DNA of 64,000 bases from Paenibacillus pasadenensis. GTDB taxonomy: Bacteria > Bacillota > Bacilli > Paenibacillales > Paenibacillaceae. Position numbers and translations under genes: made by a program. The first letter of the stretch is position 1. Each line of letters begins with the position of its first letter. The stretch spans positions 40,828 to 104,827 of the forward strand of contig NZ_JAMBOT010000014.1 of assembly GCF_023715725.1 (NCBI RefSeq), in the 5' to 3' direction. Shown in pieces: positions 32,532-41,010 of this stretch. The notes under the pieces were generated by a model, which worked only from the letters and a program-made list of their open reading frames with translations, searched no databases and had not been told where the DNA came from.

Positions 32532-34109
32532 TTATGAACCCGGCCCGATTGAAACGCCTCCGCTTGCCCAGCCTCGCACCACGCCTCCGGCCGGCGTTCC
32601 GGCGCTTAAAACGGTGAACACAAGTACGATCCGATCCCCTTGGTTGACGGTTATGTTTAACCCGGTTTTTATCGCATGCACGGGAGGAGTCGTTTGCGTT
32701 ATTTTTGTCTCCAGGAAATCTCCCACATGGAGCAGGGTATCGGGAATAGGGCTGATCTGATTCGCGGCGGTATACTTGTAAGGTTGGGCATACACCGTAA
32801 TAGGCTGTTCCAGAGCCGAGGTTTGGCTAATATCAATGCTGAAATAAGCGGCAAAAGCGGTAAGAGTTCCGCTTCCAGCCAGAGGCGATGTAAAAGCGGC
32901 CAGTTGCGGACTTACATCTATCGAAGCTCCGAAGGAAGTAAACTGCTGGTTTTCGCTAAATCCAAAGCCCACTATCCCTGCGCTTGTGCCAAAACCGGAA
33001 GGGCTGAAATCCAAGCTAACCGAGTTTTTGCAGGCGAGCGGAATAATTGGCCCCACTGAAGTTGGCGGCGCATTAACCGGCAGAATGGTTAACGTTCCGC
33101 CTATCGTACCGGTCAGAGTTGAAGGACTGACATTTGGATTGGAGGAAGAGATCGTAAATACGAGCACAAGTCGATCCTCGGGATTTAAGGCAACGCTCAA
33201 ATTTTGCAAGCTGACCCCGCATGTAATCCCCGACGTGCTGCCGGATAAGGTTGGGGATAAAGCAGCGACGGTCTCCGGAATAGCGATTAGAGGGGTATAG
33301 AGCGGAGAGTTGGGAAGAGCACGGCATAGTTGAGCCTGAATCCGAATGGATCCGCCTGAGATGGTAGTGTTCGTTGGGAAAAAGCTTGCTGTAATGGCCG
33401 TCAGCGTTCCCTGTCGAGGCATGGAAAAGGCAAAGTTGTTTCCTCCGAAGTTGTTCGCAAGTTCAATGGATACGGATTGTCCGGAATTGCTCGATGAAAC
33501 AGGTATGCCGATGGAAGTGAAATTGGTCACTGCAATCGCTCCATTAGCAGGAAATCCGGTTGAAGTATTCAGGCTGAGTGAGGTTGGCACGTTGCCGCCG
33601 TCAAGATTAATAACCGTTCCTGATATCGCCGGGGGGACGGAGCCGGATATTCCGGCCAGATTCGTTTCGGCAAGTCTAATGCGGCTTACCCATCCGTCCT
33701 TAACGTCGCTGGATACGCAGGCGAGCAGGCTGAAGGCGTAAAGCTCCGTCAGCGTTTGTCCTGTTGCGGCTATAAGGGCGTCCGACCACTCGTCGGACTG
33801 TTCATAAGCGGTAATATTCAGCTCCGTAGCGGCGAACAGAGCGGCTTTGTCCCGCAGCGACAGGCGCATCGTTTTGAACAGATTTTGCAAAACCTTAAGG
33901 ACATTGGGCAGCGGTCCCGCAGGAGGAATATAGGAGCTTTGGATGGAAGCGATCAGATCGTCAAGCAGATCCTCGAATAAGTCGGCTTGATCGGGAGTGA
34001 AGGTGAAAATGCAATTTTTTTTCGGCGGTTTTGGGCAAGGCTTGCAGCACTCATCGGTGTGTGGCTTGTAGGAATGCAGCTTTACTTTTTCGTCCTGAGC
34101 ATCTTTCAT
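32532..34109 (-). CDS. BclB-like spore-surface protein, copy 5
   Basis: 525 residues from ATG at 34109 (AAGGAGG about 8 bases upstream). The leader reads HSYKPHTDECCKPCPKPP, with an extra Cys, shared almost exactly with copy 7. The helical domain has LFKTMRLSLRDKAALFAAT. The first beta domain contains AFSMPRQGTLTAITASF and IAIPETVAALSPTLSGS; the second has IIPLACKNSVSLDF with an additional Cys, GIVGFGFSENQQF and HAIKTGLNITVNQGDR. That last motif links it to copy 8. It is 13 bases downstream of copy 6, the tightest spacing in the array. Confidence 0.85.
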   Translation of the reverse strand: MKDAQDEKVKLHSYKPHTDECCKPCPKPPKKNCIFTFTPDQADLFEDLLDDLIASIQSSYIPPAGPLPNVLKVLQNLFKTMRLSLRDKAALFAATELNITAYEQSDEWSDALIAATGQTLTELYAFSLLACVSSDVKDGWVSRIRLAETNLAGISGSVPPAISGTVINLDGGNVPTSLSLNTSTGFPANGAIAVTNFTSIGIPVSSSNSGQSVSIELANNFGGNNFAFSMPRQGTLTAITASFFPTNTTISGGSIRIQAQLCRALPNSPLYTPLIAIPETVAALSPTLSGSTSGITCGVSLQNLSVALNPEDRLVLVFTISSSNPNVSPSTLTGTIGGTLTILPVNAPPTSVGPIIPLACKNSVSLDFSPSGFGTSAGIVGFGFSENQQFTSFGASIDVSPQLAAFTSPLAGSGTLTAFAAYFSIDISQTSALEQPITVYAQPYKYTAANQISPIPDTLLHVGDFLETKITQTTPPVHAIKTGLNITVNQGDRIVLVFTVLSAGTPAGGVVRGWASGGVSIGPGS

Positions 34110-34122
34110 GGTTTGTACCTCC

Positions 34123-35829
34123 TTAGGAATAATGATTGCCTAATGCCTCATGTTTTGGAATGATCAATAGAAATTCCGCCATCTCTTCGTCCGACACGGG
34201 CTCAAGCAAATTAATCTCATTATTTATTGATTGCGAGGCGTTCAGCATGGTTGAACTATTTGGGACTATTGAAATTCCCCCGCTCGCCCAACCGGTAATT
34301 CGATTTGTGCCGCCGGCATTGTCGGCAAAACCGGAGAAGACGAGCAGAATTCGGTCTTCCTCCCCAATCGGGATGTTAAGCCCGCTTACAATGCCATGGG
34401 CGCCAGGCGAAGTTTCCGTATAAGTCCCTTCCGTTAATGGAGTAAGCCTTATTATGATATTGCCAAATGAATTCGCCGTTAGATTATCATCCGTATATCG
34501 ATACAGAAGAACCTGAATGTTAATGGTGTCGCCGGCGATGATGACTTGATTGCTTTCAACGCCGAAATAAGCGGCTACGGATGTAATAGTTCCCCCGCCC
34601 GGAATCGTAGTTGTAAATTGATTAAACTCGGGGTTCACAGAAAAAGGCTGAGCCAATAAAACATTTACGGTTTGGCTGAAGCCGAATGCAACCGCTCCAG
34701 CGCTGGTAGGATCTCCGGAGCTATTGAAGTCCACTTCTATGGTGGAGCTGCTGGCATAAAGCAAAATCGGAACATCGGCGGCAGGAGCTTCGGCGAGTCC
34801 CAACGTAATACTTGCGCCGCCAGTGCCGGTAATGGTGGTAGGCGTTGTGTCCGCATGGCCCAGCGCTGATGCGGTATAGACAAGGACGAGCCGATCCTCC
34901 GCATGAATAGGAATATCAAGTCCCGTAAGGCTGCCTGCGCAGACCAATCCCGACACGTTACCGGATAGGGAAGGGAGCATTTGAAAGACGGCTCCGGGAA
35001 TCGCGACAAAGGGCGTATAGGGAGAATCTCCGGGCAGAGCTCTGCATAGCTGGGCTTGAATCGAGATTGCTCCGCCGGTTATCGTTAGGTCGTTGGGATA
35101 AAAACCGGCGGACATAGAAACTAACGTTCCGGATTCCGGCATGGAGAAAGCATCGTTCGACCCGCCTGCACTGGAAACCAACGTAATAGACACGTTATTG
35201 GCTGCGCTGTTTGTAGCGACGGGAAGGCTTTGGGACACAAAACCTGAGCCAATTACGACCCCTGTAGTAGGGAGCTGTGTAGCTGCACTGAAGCTCATGC
35301 TGATCGTTTCGGACTCGCCATTAAAAGCAATAGTCGATCCGCCGATTACCGGCGGAATAATACTTTCTATGCCGGCCAAGTTCGCCTCGGCCGTCCTGAT
35401 GCGGATCACCCAGCCGTCCTTAACGGCGCTGGATACGCAGGCCAGCAAGCTTAACGCATAGAGCTCATTCAGAGCGGATTGGGTTGCGGCAATCAACGCC
35501 GGGGTCCATTCGTCCGATTGCTCATAAGCGGTGATGGGCAGCTCGGTGGCGGCAAACAGGGCAGCTTGATCTCGGAGCGAAAGCCGCATGCTTTTGAACA
35601 GATTTTGCAGCACTTTGAACACAGCGGGCAGAGGCCCTGTGGGCGGAAGAAAGGCGGGCTGAATCGAATCGATTAAATTGTCGAGCAGCTCTTCAAACAG
35701 ATCAGCCTGCAGCGGCGTGAAGCGAATTAAACAATTTCTTGACTGAGGTTTGGGGCATGGCTTGCAATGGCCGGTGTTATGAGGTCGAAAGGAATGTGAT
35801 TCAAATTTGGCTGAGGGTTCATTGTTCAT
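34123..35829 (-). CDS. BclB-like spore-surface protein, copy 6 (unique C-terminal extension)
   Basis: 568 residues from ATG at 35829 (GAGGAGG upstream), the longest member. The leader is HSFRPHNTGHCKPCPKPQ. After the usual ending ITGWASGGISIVP it carries about 40 extra residues (SSTMLNASQSINNEINLLEP then VSDEEMAEFLLIIPKHEA) that no other copy has. The extension is acidic and looks helical; it could be an anchoring or interaction segment. The second beta domain has GAVAFGFSQTVNV and GGGTITSVAAYFGVESNQVI, grouping it with copies 3 and 7. A base-level frameshift at the normal stop is another possible explanation. Confidence 0.84.
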   Translation of the reverse strand: MNNEPSAKFESHSFRPHNTGHCKPCPKPQSRNCLIRFTPLQADLFEELLDNLIDSIQPAFLPPTGPLPAVFKVLQNLFKSMRLSLRDQAALFAATELPITAYEQSDEWTPALIAATQSALNELYALSLLACVSSAVKDGWVIRIRTAEANLAGIESIIPPVIGGSTIAFNGESETISMSFSAATQLPTTGVVIGSGFVSQSLPVATNSAANNVSITLVSSAGGSNDAFSMPESGTLVSMSAGFYPNDLTITGGAISIQAQLCRALPGDSPYTPFVAIPGAVFQMLPSLSGNVSGLVCAGSLTGLDIPIHAEDRLVLVYTASALGHADTTPTTITGTGGASITLGLAEAPAADVPILLYASSSTIEVDFNSSGDPTSAGAVAFGFSQTVNVLLAQPFSVNPEFNQFTTTIPGGGTITSVAAYFGVESNQVIIAGDTINIQVLLYRYTDDNLTANSFGNIIIRLTPLTEGTYTETSPGAHGIVSGLNIPIGEEDRILLVFSGFADNAGGTNRITGWASGGISIVPNSSTMLNASQSINNEINLLEPVSDEEMAEFLLIIPKHEALGNHYS

Positions 35830-35882
35830 GGCAATTCCTCCTCGAATGATATGGCGGGGGAAGGAGATTGAGCCTCATCCTT

Positions 35883-37448
35883 TTAGCTGTCCGGAATGAC
35901 GGAGACGGCAATACCTCCGCTTGCCGAGCCGGTAAACGATCTGTTGCTTCCCGGTGAACCGTTGAAAGATGCTGTAAATACAAGCAAAATCCGGTCATTC
36001 GCTTCAACGTTAATACTGAGTCCCGTTGCGATGGCGTGAATGCCGGGCGAAGATTCCGGATAAGTCTGAGCAGGCAGGCCGGGCATCTGTAGAGTGAAGC
36101 CTGGAATGAGAGTTGCCGTTAAATTCGGGGGAGAAAATCGGTATAAGCTGACTTCAATATTGACAAGACCGCTCCCCGTGATGGTCGTGTCAGCGGGAAC
36201 TCCGAAATAAGCGGCAACAGCTGTAATCGTGCCGCTTCCCGGCACAGGAGCGGAAAACTGCGTGAATTCCGAATTTAAAGTTAGCGGCTGGCCCAGGGTA
36301 GAGGCGATAGATTCGCTGAACACAAATCCAACTGCTCCCGAGCTGCTGGAGTCTCCGTTAGCCGCGTAATCCAATTCAAGCAGGGACCCGCTGGCAAAAG
36401 GCAAAATAATCGGTTCAAACCCTCCGGGATCAGTTATGTCTAAGGTCAGGTTTGCTCCTAGAGTACCGGAGATTGTAGTTGGCGATACATTGGAGCCCGT
36501 TGATGAAGCTGAAAATAAAAGGATGAACCTATCCTCCGCATCCAGAGGAATATTAAGTCCAGTCATGCTGGCAGCGCAGGAAAAGCCGGAAACATTGCCG
36601 GTCAGGGCCGGGCTCAGAGGCATGACTGCTCCGGGAATCGGCTCAAAGTAATCATCTGGAGCTGCATTGGGAAGAGCCCGGCATAATTGGGCCTGAACGG
36701 TTACGCTTCCTCCCTGAATCGTGATATCGCCAGGGATAAAACCGGCGGAAAAGGCCGTAATTGTTGCCGCTTGAGGCATGGAAAAAGCATAGTTCGTATT
36801 GGGCAACAAAGCCACTGAAACCCCAACGCTAGAGAGAGTGGCTACAGGGATGCTTGGAGAAATAAAGTCCGAGCCCACGATAACGCCTAAGTTAGGCCGC
36901 CCGTTTAAATACTTCAAGGTGGCGACGTGCGTGCCTCCATTAAATCTCAATATCGTCCCTGAAATAATAGGCGGCAAGGCATCTTCAATTCCGGCCAGAT
37001 TCGTTTCGGCCTGTCTGATCCGGGTTACCCATCCGTCCTTGACAGGGCTCACAATGCAGGCAAGCAGACTGATGTTATAAAGCTCCGTAAGTACGGTCTG
37101 TGTAGCGGAAATAAGCGCTTCGGACCAGCCTTCCGATTGTTCGTAAGCGGTAATGGCAAGCTCGGTAGCGGCAAATAGAGCGGCTTGATCGCGAAGCGAC
37201 AGACGCATGCTTTTAAACAGGTTTTGCAGTACTTTGAACACGCTGGGCAGCGGTCCTGCCGGCGGTGAAAAGTCCAGCTGTATGGAAGCGGTAAGATCGT
37301 CCAGCAGCTGTTCAAAAATGTTGGCTTGAAGCGGCGTAAAGCGGATCAGACAGGTTCTTGGCGGTTGTTTAGGACATGGCTTGCAGCATTCATCGGTGTG
37401 GGGTTTGTAAGAATGCAGCTTAACTTTAATATCGAGATCATCATTCAT
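35883..37448 (-). CDS. BclB-like spore-surface protein, copy 7
   Basis: 521 residues from ATG at 37448, with GAGGAG 10 bases upstream; an earlier ATG at 37466 overlaps that site. The leader KLHSYKPHTDECCKPCPK is nearly the same as in copy 5, but the body groups with copies 3 and 6, so leader and body have different closest relatives. First beta domain: PNTNYAFSMPQAATITAFSAG, shortened before the AFSMP motif by loss of the usual LADNFGGNN loop. Second: ILPFASGSLLELDY, GAVGFVFSESIAS, and a Phe/Ser-rich ending NRSFTGSASGGIAVS. Confidence 0.84.
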   Translation of the reverse strand: MNDDLDIKVKLHSYKPHTDECCKPCPKQPPRTCLIRFTPLQANIFEQLLDDLTASIQLDFSPPAGPLPSVFKVLQNLFKSMRLSLRDQAALFAATELAITAYEQSEGWSEALISATQTVLTELYNISLLACIVSPVKDGWVTRIRQAETNLAGIEDALPPIISGTILRFNGGTHVATLKYLNGRPNLGVIVGSDFISPSIPVATLSSVGVSVALLPNTNYAFSMPQAATITAFSAGFIPGDITIQGGSVTVQAQLCRALPNAAPDDYFEPIPGAVMPLSPALTGNVSGFSCAASMTGLNIPLDAEDRFILLFSASSTGSNVSPTTISGTLGANLTLDITDPGGFEPIILPFASGSLLELDYAANGDSSSSGAVGFVFSESIASTLGQPLTLNSEFTQFSAPVPGSGTITAVAAYFGVPADTTITGSGLVNIEVSLYRFSPPNLTATLIPGFTLQMPGLPAQTYPESSPGIHAIATGLSINVEANDRILLVFTASFNGSPGSNRSFTGSASGGIAVSVIPDS

Positions 37449-37483
37449 AGGCTTGTTTCTCCTCATGGATTAGACATAAGAGT

Positions 37484-39076
37484 TCAGTCTCCAGCCGGCC
37501 CAATGGTAATTCCGCCGCTAGCCCACCCTTGGATAACAATTTCGGGAGCTGGATTCCCGGTAAATGCCGTAAACACAAGCACAAAACGGTCCCCGGCAAA
37601 GACCGGTATGCGGAGCTCTGTTTTTAATGCATGTACTCCGGGAGTATTCTGCGTGATCGTCGTTGCCGTAATATTCCCCAAAGGAATAAGGGTCTCCAGC
37701 TCTAGAGGATTGATCTGGTTTGTTGTCGATGAAAATTGATAGATTTGGGCAAAAATTAATACAGGCCCGGGAAGCGTCGGGGTTTGATGAGCGTCAACGC
37801 CAAAATAGGCGGAAAAGGCCGTTATGACCCCATCCTCCTCAAGTGGCGATGTAAAGTCAACCAAGTCCGGAGTTACGCTTATTGGAGGCAGAGGAGGAGT
37901 GATATCCTCGTTGTCCATAAAACCGTAGCCGATTATGCCGGCGCTTGATGCTATGCCGGAAGTATTGATGGTCAAGCCGACGGTCTTGTTACTGGCAAAC
38001 GGCAAAAGATCGTTTGACGAGAGGGGCGGCTCGTTGTTTACGGCCGAAGGATCAATCGTAAGACTTCCGCTCAATGTCCCCTGTATCGTGGTTACATTCG
38101 GAGTGGAATCGATGGTTGCCACTAGCGTAAATACTAAAACGAGCCGGTCTTCCGCATTAAGCGGAATGTTAAGTCCGCTCAAGCTACCTTCAAACGGTCT
38201 TCCGGATATATTGCCCGTTAATCCAGGAACCAACTGGACGAGAGTTCCCGGAATAGCTGTGAACGGAGCGTAGGGAGAATTACCTGGCTCTGCCCGGCAC
38301 AGCTGCGCGACACCCACGATATACGTGCCTGTAATGGTGTAGCTGTCAGGTGTAAAGCGAGCGCTTATTCCAGTCAGAATGCCGGAGCCCGGCATCGAAA
38401 AAGCGAAATTGTTTCCGCCGGAATTGTCAGCCAGCACGATAGAAGGGTTCTGTCCAATATCATCTGTCATAACGGGAATGCTCCCGGATGTAAAGCCGGT
38501 TATTGGGATCGCTCCTTCTGTCGGAAGGGAGGTTGTGTCACTGAAGCTTAAGCTCGTTTGGACATCACCGCCGTCAAGACTCAGAACAATCCCGGAGGTA
38601 ACAGGCGGAAACCCGGAAATATCGGCTAGGTTTGTTTCAGCAAGCCTGATTTTGCTCGTCCAGCTGTCCTTGACCGGACTGCTTACACAAGCTAGCAGAC
38701 TGAACGAATACAGCTTCGTTAAAGCCGTATGAATCGCCGAGATTAGAGCCGGGGACCAGCCGTCCGATTGCTCGTATGCGGTAATGGGCAGTTCAGTGGC
38801 GGCAAACAGCCCGGCTTGATCTCGAAGCGACAGCCGCATGTCTTTATACAAATTTTGCAGCACTTTAAACACATTTGGCAGTGGGCCTGACGGTGGAACA
38901 TACACGGATTGAATGGATGCGATCAGACCGTCCAACAGCCCGCCAAAAATTTCGGCCTGCAGCGGTGTAAAGAGTATGAGGCAGTTTTTCGGCTCCGGCT
39001 TGGAACAAGGCTTGCCGCGGTTTATATTCCGTTTGTTGGACTGGAGCGCGGCTGTGTCGTTACGGTTCGGGTTCAC
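37484..39076 (-). CDS. BclB-like spore-surface protein, copy 8 (promoter-proximal)
   Basis: First gene of the operon, 530 residues from GTG at 39076, with AAGGAGGAG 7 bases upstream. The leader is degenerate (RGKPCSKPEPKNC) and keeps two Cys. Helical domain: FTPLQAEIFGGLLDGLIASI and VFKVLQNLYKDMRLSLRD. First beta domain: LADNSGGNNFAFSMPGSGIL, AIPGTLVQLVPGLTGN, NIPLNAEDRLVLVFT; second: LLPFASNKTVGLTI, GIIGYGFMDNED, HALKTELRIPVFAGDRFVLVFT, ending IQGWASGGITIGP. Fewer than 90 bases separate any two of the eight genes and no terminator lies between them, so one transcript is likely. I could not define a convincing sporulation promoter upstream. Confidence 0.85.
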   Translation of the reverse strand: MNPNRNDTAALQSNKRNINRGKPCSKPEPKNCLILFTPLQAEIFGGLLDGLIASIQSVYVPPSGPLPNVFKVLQNLYKDMRLSLRDQAGLFAATELPITAYEQSDGWSPALISAIHTALTKLYSFSLLACVSSPVKDSWTSKIRLAETNLADISGFPPVTSGIVLSLDGGDVQTSLSFSDTTSLPTEGAIPITGFTSGSIPVMTDDIGQNPSIVLADNSGGNNFAFSMPGSGILTGISARFTPDSYTITGTYIVGVAQLCRAEPGNSPYAPFTAIPGTLVQLVPGLTGNISGRPFEGSLSGLNIPLNAEDRLVLVFTLVATIDSTPNVTTIQGTLSGSLTIDPSAVNNEPPLSSNDLLPFASNKTVGLTINTSGIASSAGIIGYGFMDNEDITPPLPPISVTPDLVDFTSPLEEDGVITAFSAYFGVDAHQTPTLPGPVLIFAQIYQFSSTTNQINPLELETLIPLGNITATTITQNTPGVHALKTELRIPVFAGDRFVLVFTAFTGNPAPEIVIQGWASGGITIGPAGD

Positions 39077-39339
39077 TTTGGCTCCTCCTTATCAGACAAA
39101 AGTTCATCCTGCTTGGATTTGCTCAAACAGAGTTCATAGTTATAGAACGTGAAGAACTGTCTTATTTCTATGCCTGACCCGGCTTGTTTGAAAACCGGGA
39201 TTTGAAGCGGGAAAGATCGAATGGTCGGGTTTGGCCCCGGGACGGGCTTTAGCTTTAGTGCCAATAAGTATGCGTTTACATTATAGGACTAACCTGATAG
39301 TGTAATAGTTCTCTATAGATCGTGTGGGGAGTGAATCCT
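39077..39339. other. divergent promoter region between the array and the YesN-like regulator
   Basis: About 260 bases. On the plus strand, TTTACA at about 39276 is a possible -35 for the regulator. On the minus strand, CATAGAAATA around 39163-39172 is loosely like a mother-cell sigma -10, but no fitting -35 is visible. A 63-codon minus frame here lacks a ribosome binding site. Confidence 0.35.
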
Positions 39340-41010
39340 ATGTACCGCGTGCTGCTGGCTGATGACGAGGCCGATGTAAGGGAGGGGCTGTTAACGGAAA
39401 TCGACTGGGAAGCTTGCGGGTTCTCGGTCGCCGGAACGGCTGAAAACGGACTGGAAGCGCTGGAGCTGGCAGAACGGCTGCTGCCTGATGTTGTGCTGAC
39501 CGATATCCGTATGCCGTTTATAGACGGACTGGAGCTGGTAAAGCGGCTGCAGACGGAACTTCCTCTAGCCCGAACCGTTATTTTGACCGGATATGACGAA
39601 TTCGACTATGCGCGCCAAGCGGTGTCGCTAAATGTTGACGAATATTTGCTTAAGCCGTTTACGGCGGCAAGCTTAACGGAGCTGCTCATCGGCTTGAAAG
39701 AGAAGATGGACCGGGAGAGGGCGGAGCGGGAAGATGCCCACAAGCTGAGGGAGCATTACCGGCTCAGCCAGCCGCAGCTGCAAGCGCAATTTCTCAGCTC
39801 GCTGCTTTACCGGCAGTACGACAAGGATCAGATTCGCAGCAGAGCGGACCAGTACGGATTGAGTCTGGACGGAGAAGGCTGCTCAGTATCGGTCGTTCGG
39901 CTGGATTCGCCGGATGGGGAGCTTGCACAGGGAGCGGAACGTACGGATGAGGCCGCTTCCAGCGGCTCGCTGTCGCGCTCCTCGGATGTAGAGCTGAGGC
40001 TGTTCGCCGTGTTTAATGTTGCGGAAGAAATTTGGGCTAACCGCAAGGAGCGGCTGGCTTTTCTGCATCAGGATAACATTGTGCTGATGGACTTTGGCGT
40101 TGGCGAGGACGGCTGGCGCGAGCGCTGCCAGGCGACGCTGGAGCATTTGGCAAGAAGCGTCGGTTTTTATCTGAGGATGGACGTTACGATTGGGACAGGT
40201 CTGCCCAAGGCCAATCTTTCCGGCATCAAGGAAGCTTATGAAGAAGCATTGCTTGCGTTAGATTACCGTCTCGTGCCCGGAATGGACCGGCTTATTTTCC
40301 TGCAGGATCTGGAACGGCGCCAATCCGCGCCGCTGCGTTTTGACGAGCTCAAGGAACAATCGCTTTCCCGCTGCCTTAAAGTTGGAACGGCGGAGGAGCT
40401 GTCCGAACTGCTGGGGACAATTTTTGGAGAAATAGGCGAGGGACATTCTTACAGCGCGATCCAGCTTTATTTGATGGAGGTGCTGACCTCCGTCTGCCGG
40501 ACGGCGCAGTCCGCCGAAGTTGAGCTGGAGGAACTGCTGGGAACCGGCGCGGGTCCTTATGCGGAGCTTGCCAGACAAAACGGATTCGCTGAAGCTAGAC
40601 GATGGCTGGAAAAGCTGTGCAGCGATCTCATGACCCGCATCGCGGGAACACGGCAGCATGCATACAAGGATCTCGTAGAAGAAGCAATCCGGTTTACGCG
40701 CTCCCGGCTGCATGATCCCGATCTGTCTATTCCGGTTGTTTGTTCTCATTTGCATATAAGCACAGGTTATTTTTGCAGCTTGTTCAAACGCGAGGTTAAG
40801 CTCACCTTTCTGCAATATGTGATGCAGCTGCGTATGGAGCTGGCCCAGGAGCTTCTGCGCACAACCGAGCTAAAGGCGTTTGAAATCGCGGAGCGGATCG
40901 GCTTTTCCGAGCCGAACTATTTCAGCTTCTGCTTCAAGAAACATACCGGAGCTACGCCTAAGGAGTACCGCAGCAGGTGGAAGGAAGCGGAAGCAGGGGC
41001 TCAGCCGTGA
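39340..41010 (+). CDS. YesN-like response regulator with AraC-type DNA-binding domain
   Basis: Response regulator of 556 residues. ATG at 39340 has GGGGAG about 8-9 bases upstream. Receiver domain 1-125: VLLADDEADVREGLL (acidic pocket), VLTDIRMPFIDGLELV (phospho-Asp) and Lys in EYLLKPF. A middle region of about 300 residues is of the YesN-type linker kind. The C-terminal AraC domain has two helix-turn-helix parts: PDLSIPVVCSHLHISTGYFC and ELKAFEIAERIGFSEPNYFS. The kinase gene starts inside its stop codon. It probably activates the sugar transport genes downstream in response to the adjacent kinase. Confidence 0.92.
   Translation: MYRVLLADDEADVREGLLTEIDWEACGFSVAGTAENGLEALELAERLLPDVVLTDIRMPFIDGLELVKRLQTELPLARTVILTGYDEFDYARQAVSLNVDEYLLKPFTAASLTELLIGLKEKMDRERAEREDAHKLREHYRLSQPQLQAQFLSSLLYRQYDKDQIRSRADQYGLSLDGEGCSVSVVRLDSPDGELAQGAERTDEAASSGSLSRSSDVELRLFAVFNVAEEIWANRKERLAFLHQDNIVLMDFGVGEDGWRERCQATLEHLARSVGFYLRMDVTIGTGLPKANLSGIKEAYEEALLALDYRLVPGMDRLIFLQDLERRQSAPLRFDELKEQSLSRCLKVGTAEELSELLGTIFGEIGEGHSYSAIQLYLMEVLTSVCRTAQSAEVELEELLGTGAGPYAELARQNGFAEARRWLEKLCSDLMTRIAGTRQHAYKDLVEEAIRFTRSRLHDPDLSIPVVCSHLHISTGYFCSLFKREVKLTFLQYVMQLRMELAQELLRTTELKAFEIAERIGFSEPNYFSFCFKKHTGATPKEYRSRWKEAEAGAQP

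Noticed and set aside
27224..39076. Phage tail fibre or adhesin cluster
   Set aside because: No phage structural, lysis or integrase genes are nearby, and the motifs fit BclB-type C-terminal domains better.
39073..39264. 63-codon minus-strand frame upstream of the BclB-like array
   Set aside because: No ribosome binding site, overlaps the ribosome binding site region of copy 8, and its product is low-complexity without homology I can recognise.
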